Source: an uncultured Haloferula sp. | Lineage (GTDB): Bacteria; Verrucomicrobiota; Verrucomicrobiae; Verrucomicrobiales; Akkermansiaceae | Direction of reading: 5' to 3' | DNA length: 5,003 nt | Assembly (NCBI GenBank): GCA_946481625.1 | Contig: CAMLOZ010000316.1 | Span: 1 to 5,003, forward strand | Shown here: positions 1 to 5,003 of the stretch, one piece after another | Layout: each line of letters opens with the position of its first letter | Numbering within the stretch: position 1 is the stretch's first letter | Translations under genes and position numbers: made by a program | Notes under the pieces: model-generated | The model's input: only the letters and a program-made list of their open reading frames with translations | Database searches by the model: none | What the model was told of the DNA's origin: nothing

Positions 1-2153
1 CGGTTCTTGAAACGATACACGCCCCCGCTCACCAGCGGACGATACCCGCCCTGGTTCCTCGGACCGAAGGTCACCTGCACGTCGGCATAGCGGTTCGGAT
101 TCGTGCCGCTCACCGCCACCGTCTTGATCGTGAGATCCGCCGCGGCGTCATACCACGTCTGGTTCACCGCAAGCGGCGCGTTGTCCCGGTTGTCATCGCC
201 CGGATTGTTCATGTCCAGGACCTTGCTGTCGGAGGCCCGCCAGGAGGAAACGGCCATCACCGCCGCGCCGTTGTTGAAGTTCGCCTGCGCGATCGCATCA
301 CCCCGGACAGAGATCCAGTAGTTGAACTCGTAGTCCCGGCCGAACTTCAGCGCCAGCGTGCGGTTCAAAGCCGTGCCCCCGTCGTCCTGATACACCCGGT
401 AGGTCCCGCTGCGCGTGATCGTCTGCACCGCCGTGTCCGGCAGCCAGCCGCAGAAGTTCTTAAAGTAGGCGTTGAAGGTGTTGTACTGGTTTGCACCCCA
501 GGCATTGCCCATCGGATCGTTCGCATCGCCATACTCGCGGTGCTGCCGGTTCGGCGAAATCGGATTGCCGTCCGTGCTGTACCACGAGTTCGCATGCGGC
601 AGCCAGAAGACGTGACCGTATTCGTGGACGAACAGCCGCACGTCGAAATTGCCGTTGCACCAGATGTTGCCGCCACCGCCCCATCCCGCCGCGCCGAACT
701 GGCCGTAGCCTTCATGCGCGATCACGAAGCAGGAGTAGTCCCCGAGGTTATATCCCTGCGCCGCGGCCGCCGCCTTCGAATCATCCGCCCAACGGCCCCA
801 GTCGTAACCGTTGCCCGTGTAGTACGCGGAGTTCTGTGGCAGTGTCATCACCGGCGTGATGTCCGCGCGGTTGATCCAGCTCTTCTGATACGAAATGCGC
901 CGCATCCGAACATCCCAGCCGTCGGCACGCGTAACCGTGTCGTTGAAGGATGCCACCGTCGCCCACGCCGGGAACGGCTTGTCCGTCGGCTGCACCCGCA
1001 TGATCAGGATGTTCTTCCCACCATGCGTAAGGCTTGTCGGCGGTTTGCCGATGTAGCCGGTCGATCCCGATACCCCGCTGTCGCCGATGCCCAGGATGCC
1101 GCTGCCGCCCGAGATGCTCTTCTTGTAAAGCGCCTGCAGGTCGTGGTTCGTCAGCGTGCGCTCGGTATTCTCCGCGCCCTGCTCGCCCGCCGTGATCGCC
1201 GATTCCACGTTCGTCACATGGGCCGGTTCGCAGGTGCCGTAGAGGTCGGTGCCGATCTGGAAAACCGTCTTGTCCTCCACCGCCACCACGCCGCTTGCTG
1301 GCTTCGCCACGGTCTCTTCGGAAACCGGGCAATACTCGTTCACCGTCGAGCCCTCGAGCTTCTCGCCCGGCTCCAGCGTGCGCACCGGGCTGTCCAGCAC
1401 CGCCAGCTTGCCATCGATCGCCACGCCGTGCAGCGAGGCCCCGTTCACATACGGCGTCGCCGTGCGCGTGCCATAGCGGAAGGCCTCGTAGCTTTGTCCG
1501 TCGATGCGCGCATAGTCGAATACCGGCGCTCCTTCTCCGCCCTCCACGGGCGTGGTGTGCAGAGAATACAGGTCGCCATAGCCGTTCACGCGATCCTCCA
1601 ACAAGGAATCGACCGCTTCTGGCAATTGCTCGCGCACCGCCAGGGGCACCGCATCCGCAAGCGCCCGGCGCGGGTCTTCCGATATCTGGGATTTCAGGAA
1701 ATCACGCCGCACTGAAGCGAGCTTGATACCTTGATCCTCCATCTTCCCGCGTTCATCCACGGGAGCGGATAGATAACGATTCGTCCACTGCGCGAAGTTC
1801 GCCACGGCCGGCGCCGGATCGGATCTCCACCCGCTGCCGATCAGCTCGCGTTCCGGCACGACCGCGGCGACGGGCGGGCCTCCCGCGTCTCCGGCCATGG
1901 TGGGAACCGCGCTCTCACCGCGCTTCGCCAGTTTCTCAAACCGGCGTTCCTCGGCTCCTTGTTCCGGGTCATTCCGTTCCGCTGCAACGCGTTGCGTCCG
2001 GACTCCCGAGGCGTCCGCCGCCGCCGACCCCTCAGGAAACGGCTTCCACAGGAAGGCGATTCCGCAGACGCCCAGAAGCGTGGCGGAGGCAATGACAACC
2101 CGCCGGGGAGGAAGCGGACAATGGGATGTTGGTTCTAGCTTGGGTATTTTCAT
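1..2153 (-). CDS. Exported gametolysin-like (M11-type) zinc metalloprotease, 3' end beyond window
   Basis: The frame is open from ATG at 2153 to the left edge with no stop, giving 717 complete codons. Residues 1-18 are a basic, Pro-rich N-terminus. Residues 19-36 are hydrophobic (a signal peptide or anchor). Residues 45-115 are low-complexity linker. Residues 117-190 are a charged, probably helical region resembling the N-terminal region of other large verrucomicrobial secreted proteins. Residues 205-320 are a beta-rich pro-region with Cys275 and Cys308. Residues 377-575 form the peptidase domain: strand KNILIMRV (380-387), zinc helix HEYGHVFWLPH (510-520) with Glu511 catalytic and His510/514/520 as ligands, then EYGDANDPMGN (540-550) as the Met-turn with Met548. 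Residues 576-697 resemble the C-terminal beta domain that follows this peptidase in relatives. From about 706, PLVSGGVYRFKN looks like the start of a ricin-type lectin. The start is supported by GGGGGA 9 nt upstream and by the export signal directly after it. The odd feature is Trp517 in place of the usual metzincin Gly. The metzincin fold is well supported; activity and substrate are unknown. Confidence 0.88.
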   Translation of the reverse strand, partial: MKIPKLEPTSHCPLPPRRVVIASATLLGVCGIAFLWKPFPEGSAAADASGVRTQRVAAERNDPEQGAEERRFEKLAKRGESAVPTMAGDAGGPPVAAVVPERELIGSGWRSDPAPAVANFAQWTNRYLSAPVDERGKMEDQGIKLASVRRDFLKSQISEDPRRALADAVPLAVREQLPEAVDSLLEDRVNGYGDLYSLHTTPVEGGEGAPVFDYARIDGQSYEAFRYGTRTATPYVNGASLHGVAIDGKLAVLDSPVRTLEPGEKLEGSTVNEYCPVSEETVAKPASGVVAVEDKTVFQIGTDLYGTCEPAHVTNVESAITAGEQGAENTERTLTNHDLQALYKKSISGGSGILGIGDSGVSGSTGYIGKPPTSLTHGGKNILIMRVQPTDKPFPAWATVASFNDTVTRADGWDVRMRRISYQKSWINRADITPVMTLPQNSAYYTGNGYDWGRWADDSKAAAAAQGYNLGDYSCFVIAHEGYGQFGAAGWGGGGNIWCNGNFDVRLFVHEYGHVFWLPHANSWYSTDGNPISPNRQHREYGDANDPMGNAWGANQYNTFNAYFKNFCGWLPDTAVQTITRSGTYRVYQDDGGTALNRTLALKFGRDYEFNYWISVRGDAIAQANFNNGAAVMAVSSWRASDSKVLDMNNPGDDNRDNAPLAVNQTWYDAAADLTIKTVAVSGTNPNRYADVQVTFGPRNQGGYRPLVSGGVYRFKN
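3..38 (-). other. Probable start of a ricin-type beta-trefoil lectin domain, cut by the window edge
   Basis: The last complete residues (706-717, PLVSGGVYRFKN, followed by a split Arg codon) resemble the opening strand of ricin-B-like carbohydrate-binding domains, which often read G-x-Y-x-F/L-x-N-R-x-SGK. Only about a dozen residues are visible, so this is a prediction. A different beta-sandwich module could begin here instead. Confidence 0.4.
504..536 (-). other. Met-turn segment EYGDANDPMGN
   Basis: Residues 540-550 follow the zinc helix and correspond to the EYGDxxDxMG segment of gametolysin-like enzymes. Met548 would be the conserved Met-turn methionine beneath the zinc site. It independently supports a metzincin assignment over a generic HExxH protease. 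Confidence 0.8.
594..626 (-). other. Zinc-binding helix HEYGHVFWLPH
   Basis: The codons read CAC GAA TAC GGT CAC GTC TTC TGG CTG CCG CAT. This matches the metzincin pattern HExxHxxGxxH at all three His ligands and at the Glu, but the Gly position is Trp517, encoded by TGG at 603-605. In metzincins this Gly normally lets the chain turn so that the third His can reach the zinc. Confidence 0.85.
1584..1805 (-). other. Helical N-terminal pro-region of the protease
   Basis: Residues 117-190 are rich in Arg, Glu, Leu and Ala and include LASVRRDFLKSQISEDPRRA and AVREQLPEAVDSLLEDRVNG. From memory, regions of this pattern (a Rr-LkxLIxxDP-AL-avP-xvRxxLP type) precede many large verrucomicrobial and planctomycete exported proteins. 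Its position between the export signal and the catalytic domain suggests a propeptide or folding aid. That role is inferred. Confidence 0.5.
2046..2099 (-). other. N-terminal membrane segment or signal peptide core of the protease
   Basis: Residues 19-36 (VVIASATLLGVCGIAFLW) follow Arg17-Arg18, which gives the n-region/h-region layout of a Sec signal or signal anchor. A possible signal peptidase I site lies in the Ala-rich GSAAADAS at 42-49. Cys30 is preceded by LGV, which does not match a lipobox, so a lipoprotein is unlikely. The data do not decide between a cleaved signal and an anchor. Confidence 0.7.
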
Positions 2154-2191
2154 TGGGTTTTATCCCCCATATAGGGGATCTTCCATCCCAA
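2153..2191 (-). promoter_or_regulatory. Structured 5' leader with alternative pairings around the Shine-Dalgarno
   Basis: Reading the minus strand as RNA, four short segments occur in order: UUGGGAU (2191-2185), AUCCCC (2179-2174), GGGGAU (2167-2162, overlapping the Shine-Dalgarno) and CCCAA (2157-2153, ending in the A of the start codon). Segment 1 can pair with segment 2 (GGGAU/AUCCC, 5-nt loop), which leaves the ribosome site free. Alternatively segment 2 pairs with segment 3 (6 bp, 6-nt loop), while UUGGG of segment 1 pairs with segment 4, enclosing the ribosome site. The pairings are visible in the sequence; a regulatory role is inference. Confidence 0.35.
2163..2168 (-). promoter_or_regulatory. 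Shine-Dalgarno of the protease gene
   Basis: The minus strand reads GGGGGA, then 9 nt (TAAAACCCA), then ATG. It is purine-rich and well spaced, though it lacks the full AGGAGG core. It lies inside one arm of an inverted repeat (2162-2167 with 2174-2179), so it could be occluded by leader structure. Confidence 0.6.
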
Positions 2192-2281
2192 CCGAAATCC
2201 TGCGCGTATGGCCATCCCTAACAGCGACTACTGCAAACTTTTCAGGGATTGCTAAAGGATCTCACAAAGCATGCCATGGAA

Positions 2282-2311
2282 TTTACATGTATATATGTGG
2301 AATCGATGCAA
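2282..2311 (-). promoter_or_regulatory. Weak candidate promoter for the protease gene
   Basis: In the AT-rich part of the intergenic region the minus strand offers TTGCAT (2311-2306), an 18-nt spacer and TGTAAA (2287-2282), i.e. partial -35 and -10 matches (3/6 and 4/6). Overlapping TATATA/TATACA strings could serve as alternative -10 elements. Use of this site would give a leader of about 120 nt. The match is weak and rests mainly on local base composition and position. Confidence 0.25.
2285..2298. repeat. 14-bp imperfect palindrome in the AT-rich intergenic segment
   Basis: ACATGTATATATGT matches its own reverse complement at six of seven base pairs. It overlaps the candidate promoter, a usual location for a dimeric regulator's operator. 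AT-rich strings form such palindromes easily by chance, so confidence in function is low. Confidence 0.3.
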
Positions 2312-2356
2312 AATGCAGCCCTTGGGCCAGGAAGTTTTCCGCGTTGCAGGGACGAC

Positions 2357-5003
2357 TCACCTCGTCACCTCGAGCCGCATGAACCGATGCGTATGCCCCG
2401 GGTCGGACACCAGATAGACATCCGTGACCTGCACGTTCCGGCTCGCGCCCGCACCCGACTCCGAAACCATCGTCCCGGGCAGCACCACCGAGAACGCCTC
2501 ACCATTCACACTGCGCGCAAGCTCCGTCCATCCGCTCGTCAGGTTGTCCGCGGCCACCACCGACAAGGTGACGTCGCTCGCCGCGGTATTGCGCGTGAAG
2601 CTGATGCGGAGCTTGTCCGCGGGGATCGCGACCTGCGGGGAAGAAGAAGCATCCGCCACATTCGGATCCGTGCCCAAGGCATACTCCAACAGGTTCGACA
2701 GGCCGTCGAAGTCCCCATCCACCGCGTCGCCGGAAACGAGGGGGTTGTCGGCCTCTTCGCCGAAGTGCATCTCGCGCCAGACTTCCGTCGGCGTCATCGA
2801 GGAATTCGGCACGTAGTTCACGACCACCCCCGTGGCATTCTGCAGTAACGTGAAGACCCCGTGGTCCCCGGCAACACGCCCGCCCGCATCGCTGGAAACA
2901 CTGCCCAGCGTGAAGTCGCCCGCTTTTCCCGAGCAACTCATCAGCGTCCACGAATGGGGCTGCGTCCAGAAGACGTCGCTGAAATCCACGCTGCTGCCGG
3001 TGTTGTTCATTACCAGATCCACCAGCGCACCCGCCGTCACCGTGACACTCCCCGCCGCCACGCGCCCCGAGGCCCCGGCCGCATCGCTGTTTGTCGGCAG
3101 CGTCCACTGCAAGCGCGAATCCGCCGCATAGCTCAGCGCACCCACGACCGTCTGCGTGCCCGCACCATTGCCCGGCATGTGCTTGCCGGTCGTCGCAAAG
3201 GTCACGCTGCCATTCGCCGTTCCCGTACCCGTGAGCGTCGCCCCGCCCGAAACCGTCACCGCACTGCCCGCCGCGAGCGAGCCGTTCAATCTCACCGTCC
3301 CCGCCGTGATCGCCGTGGAACCCGTGTAGGTATTCACTCCGCCCAGCACCAGCGTGCCCGCACCCGTCTTGCGCAGGTAGCTCGTGCCGCCGTTGGTCGC
3401 ATTCGTCACCGTCCCGCTGAAGTTCAGCGTGCGCGCCGCGTTCACTTCGATCGCCGCATTGGCATCGCCGAATTTCACATGGGTAGCGCTGACCGTGGAG
3501 TCCGCGGTCACCAGCAGTTTGTCGGTCGCTTGGTCAAAACGCCACGAACCCCACGCCGGGCTCGCCGCCAGCGAACTCATCGTGCCACCCGCCAGCGTCA
3601 CCGTGCCCACGCCGACATCCCCCGTCCCACCGCCATCTGCCACCAGCGTGCCGCCCGCATTCACCGTGATCGGCTTTTCCTGCGAGCCGTCCCACCCGAA
3701 CAAGGCGTTCGCGCTCGCGCGCAAGGTCCCGCCGTTGTTCACGGTGATCCCGCTCACCTGGCTGAAGTTCCGGTTGTTCGCGGCATTCCCGGCCCGCGCA
3801 TAGAGCGTGCCGGCATTCACCGTCACCGCTCCCGTGAAAGGATTCGAACCATACAGCGAGAGCGTGCCGGTATTGTTCTTCAACAACGTCCCGCCGCCTG
3901 AAATCGCGCCGCCGAGGATCTGATCGGCCGTGGTGTTGATGTTGAGCGTGCCGTTGATCACCACCGGTGCCGGAGTGTCGCCGTTGTTCAAGCGACCCCC
4001 GCCCTGCACCACCAGCGAGCCGCCGTTGATGATGATCTCGCCGACATACGAGTTGTTCGGATGCGTGAGCACGAGCGTGCCCCCGTTCTCCTTGATCAAC
4101 ATGCCCGAGATCGGGTTCGGGAACAGCGGCGCGGTGACCAGCGCATCGCCCGATGCCGGACTCGAGAGTGGCACCCCGAGCGTCAAGGTCGTGCCCGCTC
4201 CCACGTTGAAGACCCCCGCACTCACCCCGATGCGGATACCGCGGTTGCTGTCGTCGAAGGTCTGGTTCGAGTTGGTGAACAAGACACCGCGATTGAGCGT
4301 GAGCTGGTCCGCCCTGAACGACGCCGGATTCCCGCCGAGCCGCGCTTCCGAATCGATCGCCAGACCGCCGAAACGGCCGTCGCCTACCAGAGTCTTGCCG
4401 GTGAAGCTGCCGTTGCTCCCGCTCAAGGTCACCGTGTTGTTCACGTGCAGGAGCGAACCCGCGCCGCTCAAGTTCGCGGAGATCTGGATCGGTCCGTTCG
4501 CCGCGCGCACCATCGTCTGCGGTGCTTCCGCCTTGAGATTGCCGGCCAGCGTCCAGGTTCCGGAGCCCGCGTTCAAAAGCTCGCCATCGGTGCCGCGTAG
4601 CGTGAGATCGTTGATGGTGGTCGTGCTGTTGGAAGTCCCCTTCCACGTCAGGCTACCACCCGTGAGCTTCAGCGATTGTCCCGCAAAGGTCCGCGAAGTG
4701 CCGTCCGCCGGCGTGCGCAAGCGGAAGCCATAAGTCTCGTAGTGCTTCCCCGCGCCCGGCGCCAGCCCGTCGCTCCACAACCCCGCCGCTGCGAACGAAG
4801 CCTGGCCGAGAGGATCGTCGCCGGTCAGGTTCGCATTCACCGTTGCCTTGTTCGGGCCGAGCCTCGCATTCGCCGCCACCTGGTCGCGGCTCATTGCCAC
4901 GTTGCTGATCCGCACCTCCGCATATTCAACGTTGGCGAGGTTGTCGCCCGCATAGGCGGAGCGACCCAACCACGCATTCACGTCCTGCAAGCCCGAGAGC
5001 GGA
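2357..5003 (-). CDS. PATR-repeat surface or secreted protein with LamG tail, 5' end beyond window
   Basis: The frame is open from the right edge to TGA at 2357-2359: 881 complete codons, numbered here from the edge. Residues 1-50 (PLSGLQDVNAWLGRSAY, then VEYAEVRISNVAMSRDQVAA) match the C-terminal end of a LamG/concanavalin-like domain. The TTG at 4990-4988 is therefore an internal Leu, not a start. Residues about 130-575 are Gly-, Asn- and Thr-rich beta-helix sequence with three clear PATR repeats and one degenerate copy. Residues 605-731 are a spacer (MPGNGAGTQTVVGALSYAAD...) common at the end of such proteins. Residues 742-780 hold an Asp-rich DG-NLLEYALGTDP motif. Residues 790-881 form a small beta domain ending HRFMRLEVTR. 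There is no autotransporter barrel and no PEP-CTERM anchor. The protein is probably secreted or surface-attached and may bind polymers. The family assignment is solid; the precise role is unknown. Confidence 0.88.
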   Translation of the reverse strand, partial: PLSGLQDVNAWLGRSAYAGDNLANVEYAEVRISNVAMSRDQVAANARLGPNKATVNANLTGDDPLGQASFAAAGLWSDGLAPGAGKHYETYGFRLRTPADGTSRTFAGQSLKLTGGSLTWKGTSNSTTTINDLTLRGTDGELLNAGSGTWTLAGNLKAEAPQTMVRAANGPIQISANLSGAGSLLHVNNTVTLSGSNGSFTGKTLVGDGRFGGLAIDSEARLGGNPASFRADQLTLNRGVLFTNSNQTFDDSNRGIRIGVSAGVFNVGAGTTLTLGVPLSSPASGDALVTAPLFPNPISGMLIKENGGTLVLTHPNNSYVGEIIINGGSLVVQGGGRLNNGDTPAPVVINGTLNINTTADQILGGAISGGGTLLKNNTGTLSLYGSNPFTGAVTVNAGTLYARAGNAANNRNFSQVSGITVNNGGTLRASANALFGWDGSQEKPITVNAGGTLVADGGGTGDVGVGTVTLAGGTMSSLAASPAWGSWRFDQATDKLLVTADSTVSATHVKFGDANAAIEVNAARTLNFSGTVTNATNGGTSYLRKTGAGTLVLGGVNTYTGSTAITAGTVRLNGSLAAGSAVTVSGGATLTGTGTANGSVTFATTGKHMPGNGAGTQTVVGALSYAADSRLQWTLPTNSDAAGASGRVAAGSVTVTAGALVDLVMNNTGSSVDFSDVFWTQPHSWTLMSCSGKAGDFTLGSVSSDAGGRVAGDHGVFTLLQNATGVVVNYVPNSSMTPTEVWREMHFGEEADNPLVSGDAVDGDFDGLSNLLEYALGTDPNVADASSSPQVAIPADKLRISFTRNTAASDVTLSVVAADNLTSGWTELARSVNGEAFSVVLPGTMVSESGAGASRNVQVTDVYLVSDPGHTHRFMRLEVTR
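2663..2779 (-). other. Asp-rich W...FG...GD-VDGDFDGLSNLLEYALGTDP motif
   Basis: Residues 742-780 carry WREMHFGEE, a short spacer, GDAVDGDFDGLSNLLEYALG and TDP. The spaced Asp residues followed by DG-NLLEYALG resemble a calcium-binding thrombospondin type 3 or EF-hand-like loop. The whole segment is a recurrent C-terminal signature of verrucomicrobial secreted proteins. Calcium binding is inferred from the spacing. Confidence 0.7.
3275..3376 (-). repeat. PATR repeat 3
   Basis: LRKTGAGTLVLGGVNTYTGS, then TAITAGTVRLNGSL, is the best match of the series and agrees closely with the family consensus. It is followed by the GGATLTGTGTANGSV segment that usually closes the repeat region. Confidence 0.88.
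3791..3886 (-). repeat. PATR repeat 2
   Basis: LLKNNTGTLSLYGSNPFTGA, then VTVNAGTLYARA, is a canonical PATR unit with Phe in the Tyr position. About 115 residues separate it from the start of the next clear copy, filled by less regular beta-strand sequence. Confidence 0.8.
4001..4099 (-). repeat. PATR repeat 1
   Basis: LIKENGGTLVLTHPNNSYVG, then EIIINGGSLVVQG, matches the autotransporter-associated beta-strand repeat (L-x-K-x-G-x-G-T-L-x-L-x-x-x-N-x-Y-x-G-x-x-x-I-x-x-G-x-L). Each unit is expected to add turns to a right-handed beta-helix. Confidence 0.8.
4355..4453 (-). repeat. Degenerate PATR repeat
   Basis: LLHVNNTVTLSGSNGSFTGK, followed by a Gly-rich turn, keeps the L-x-x-x-N-T-x-x-L-S-G-S-N-x-F-T-G skeleton of the PATR unit. 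It has lost the canonical K-x-G-x-G-T-L opening. It sits upstream of the three better-conserved copies. Confidence 0.5.
4856..5002 (-). other. C-terminal part of a LamG/concanavalin-like domain
   Basis: The visible residues 1-49 include LQDVNAWLGRSAYAGD and YAEVRISNVAMSRDQV. These correspond to the last strands of LamG-like jelly rolls, typically n-WLGRS-y-D followed by I/A-EVRI-n-aLs-xQv. The rest of the domain, and presumably the signal peptide, lie beyond the right edge. Such domains commonly bind glycans. Confidence 0.7.

Larger units (their letters stand above)
429..1025 (-). other. Metzincin catalytic domain of the protease
   Basis: Residues 377-575 hold the order expected of gametolysin-like peptidases. 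A first strand (KNILIMRVQPTD) is followed by a proline-containing strand (ITPVMTLPQNSAYYTG), an Ala-rich helix (DDSKAAAAAQGYN), a Gly-rich loop (GAAGWGGGGNIWCNG), the zinc helix and the Met-turn. Cys475, Cys499 and Cys568 lie within or at the edge of the domain. The spacing from the first zinc His (510) to the Met-turn Met (548) is 38 residues, reasonable for this fold. Confidence 0.85.
2154..2356. other. Intergenic region between the repeat-protein gene and the protease gene
   Basis: This 203-bp stretch follows the TGA of the PATR-repeat gene and precedes the ATG of the protease gene. It is clearly more AT-rich than either gene. It contains the small palindrome, the weak promoter candidate and the pairing segments described separately. 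I found no tRNA-like fold, no coding frame resembling a protein, and no convincing terminator after the upstream stop. The only candidate is GCCCTTGGGC at 2318-2327, whose loop is too short and whose following T-run is poor. Confidence 0.7.

Noticed and set aside
781..1332. Minus-strand open frames at 781-1332 and 365-715
   Set aside because: They are out of frame with the protease gene, which is open across the whole interval and matches a known family.
540..1715. A 391-codon plus-strand open frame
   Set aside because: It lies antisense to the protease gene. Its translation is Arg-, His- and Ala-rich with no recognisable domain, while the minus-strand frame carries a complete metzincin motif set.
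2064..2075. Lipoprotein signal at Cys30 of the protease
   Set aside because: The preceding residues LGV do not fit the lipobox, which needs Gly, Ala or Ser directly before the Cys.
2318..2327. GCCCTTGGGC as a terminator after the repeat-protein gene
   Set aside because: A 4-bp stem would leave a 2-nt loop, and the sequence that follows on the minus strand has only four consecutive T.
2249..2382. Small plus-strand coding sequence crossing the intergenic region
   Set aside because: The frame continues into antisense of the repeat-protein gene, has no clear ribosome site, and resembles no known protein.
2861..4733. Long plus-strand open frames (2861-3901, 3930-4733 and the overlapping 4061-4600)
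   Set aside because: They are antisense to the PATR-repeat gene. Their translations are compositionally biased and mirror the repeated Gly/Thr codons of the real gene.
4988..4990. TTG at 4990-4988 as the start of the repeat protein
   Set aside because: The frame stays open to the right edge, and the residues on both sides form a continuous LamG-domain end, so this codon is an internal Leu.

Overview
The window looks like chromosomal DNA of a GC-rich, Gram-negative member of the Verrucomicrobiota, probably Verrucomicrobiaceae or a Luteolibacter-like relative. The lineage is inferred from protein architecture. The right-hand gene encodes a LamG tail, autotransporter-associated beta-strand (PATR) repeats, and a C-terminal W...FG...GD-x-VDGDFDGLSNLLEYALGTDP segment that is typical of verrucomicrobial secreted proteins. 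The left-hand gene is a large exported gametolysin-like metalloprotease with the long N-terminal region common in the same phylum. I saw no RNA genes, mobile elements or CRISPR arrays.

Layout: both real genes lie on the minus strand, and both run off the window. Positions 5003 to 2357 hold the 3' part (881 codons plus stop) of a PATR-repeat surface or secreted protein. Positions 2356 to 2154 are a 203-bp, comparatively AT-rich intergenic region. It has a possible promoter and small palindrome near 2282-2311, and a compact leader (2153-2191) whose short GC-rich segments can pair in alternative ways around the Shine-Dalgarno sequence. Positions 2153 to 1 hold the 5' part (717 complete codons) of a membrane-targeted M11/gametolysin-like zinc metalloprotease. 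It is cut at the left edge apparently just as a ricin-type lectin domain begins. The long plus-strand open frames are antisense shadows of these two high-GC genes.

How they fit together: the two genes are tandem and encode an exported repeat protein and an exported protease, which suits a particle- or polymer-degrading surface lifestyle. A shared operon is not demonstrated, because the gap is long enough for the protease to have its own promoter. The most notable point is the zinc-binding helix HEYGHVFWLPH. It keeps the catalytic Glu and all three His ligands but has Trp where metzincins normally have an invariant Gly.
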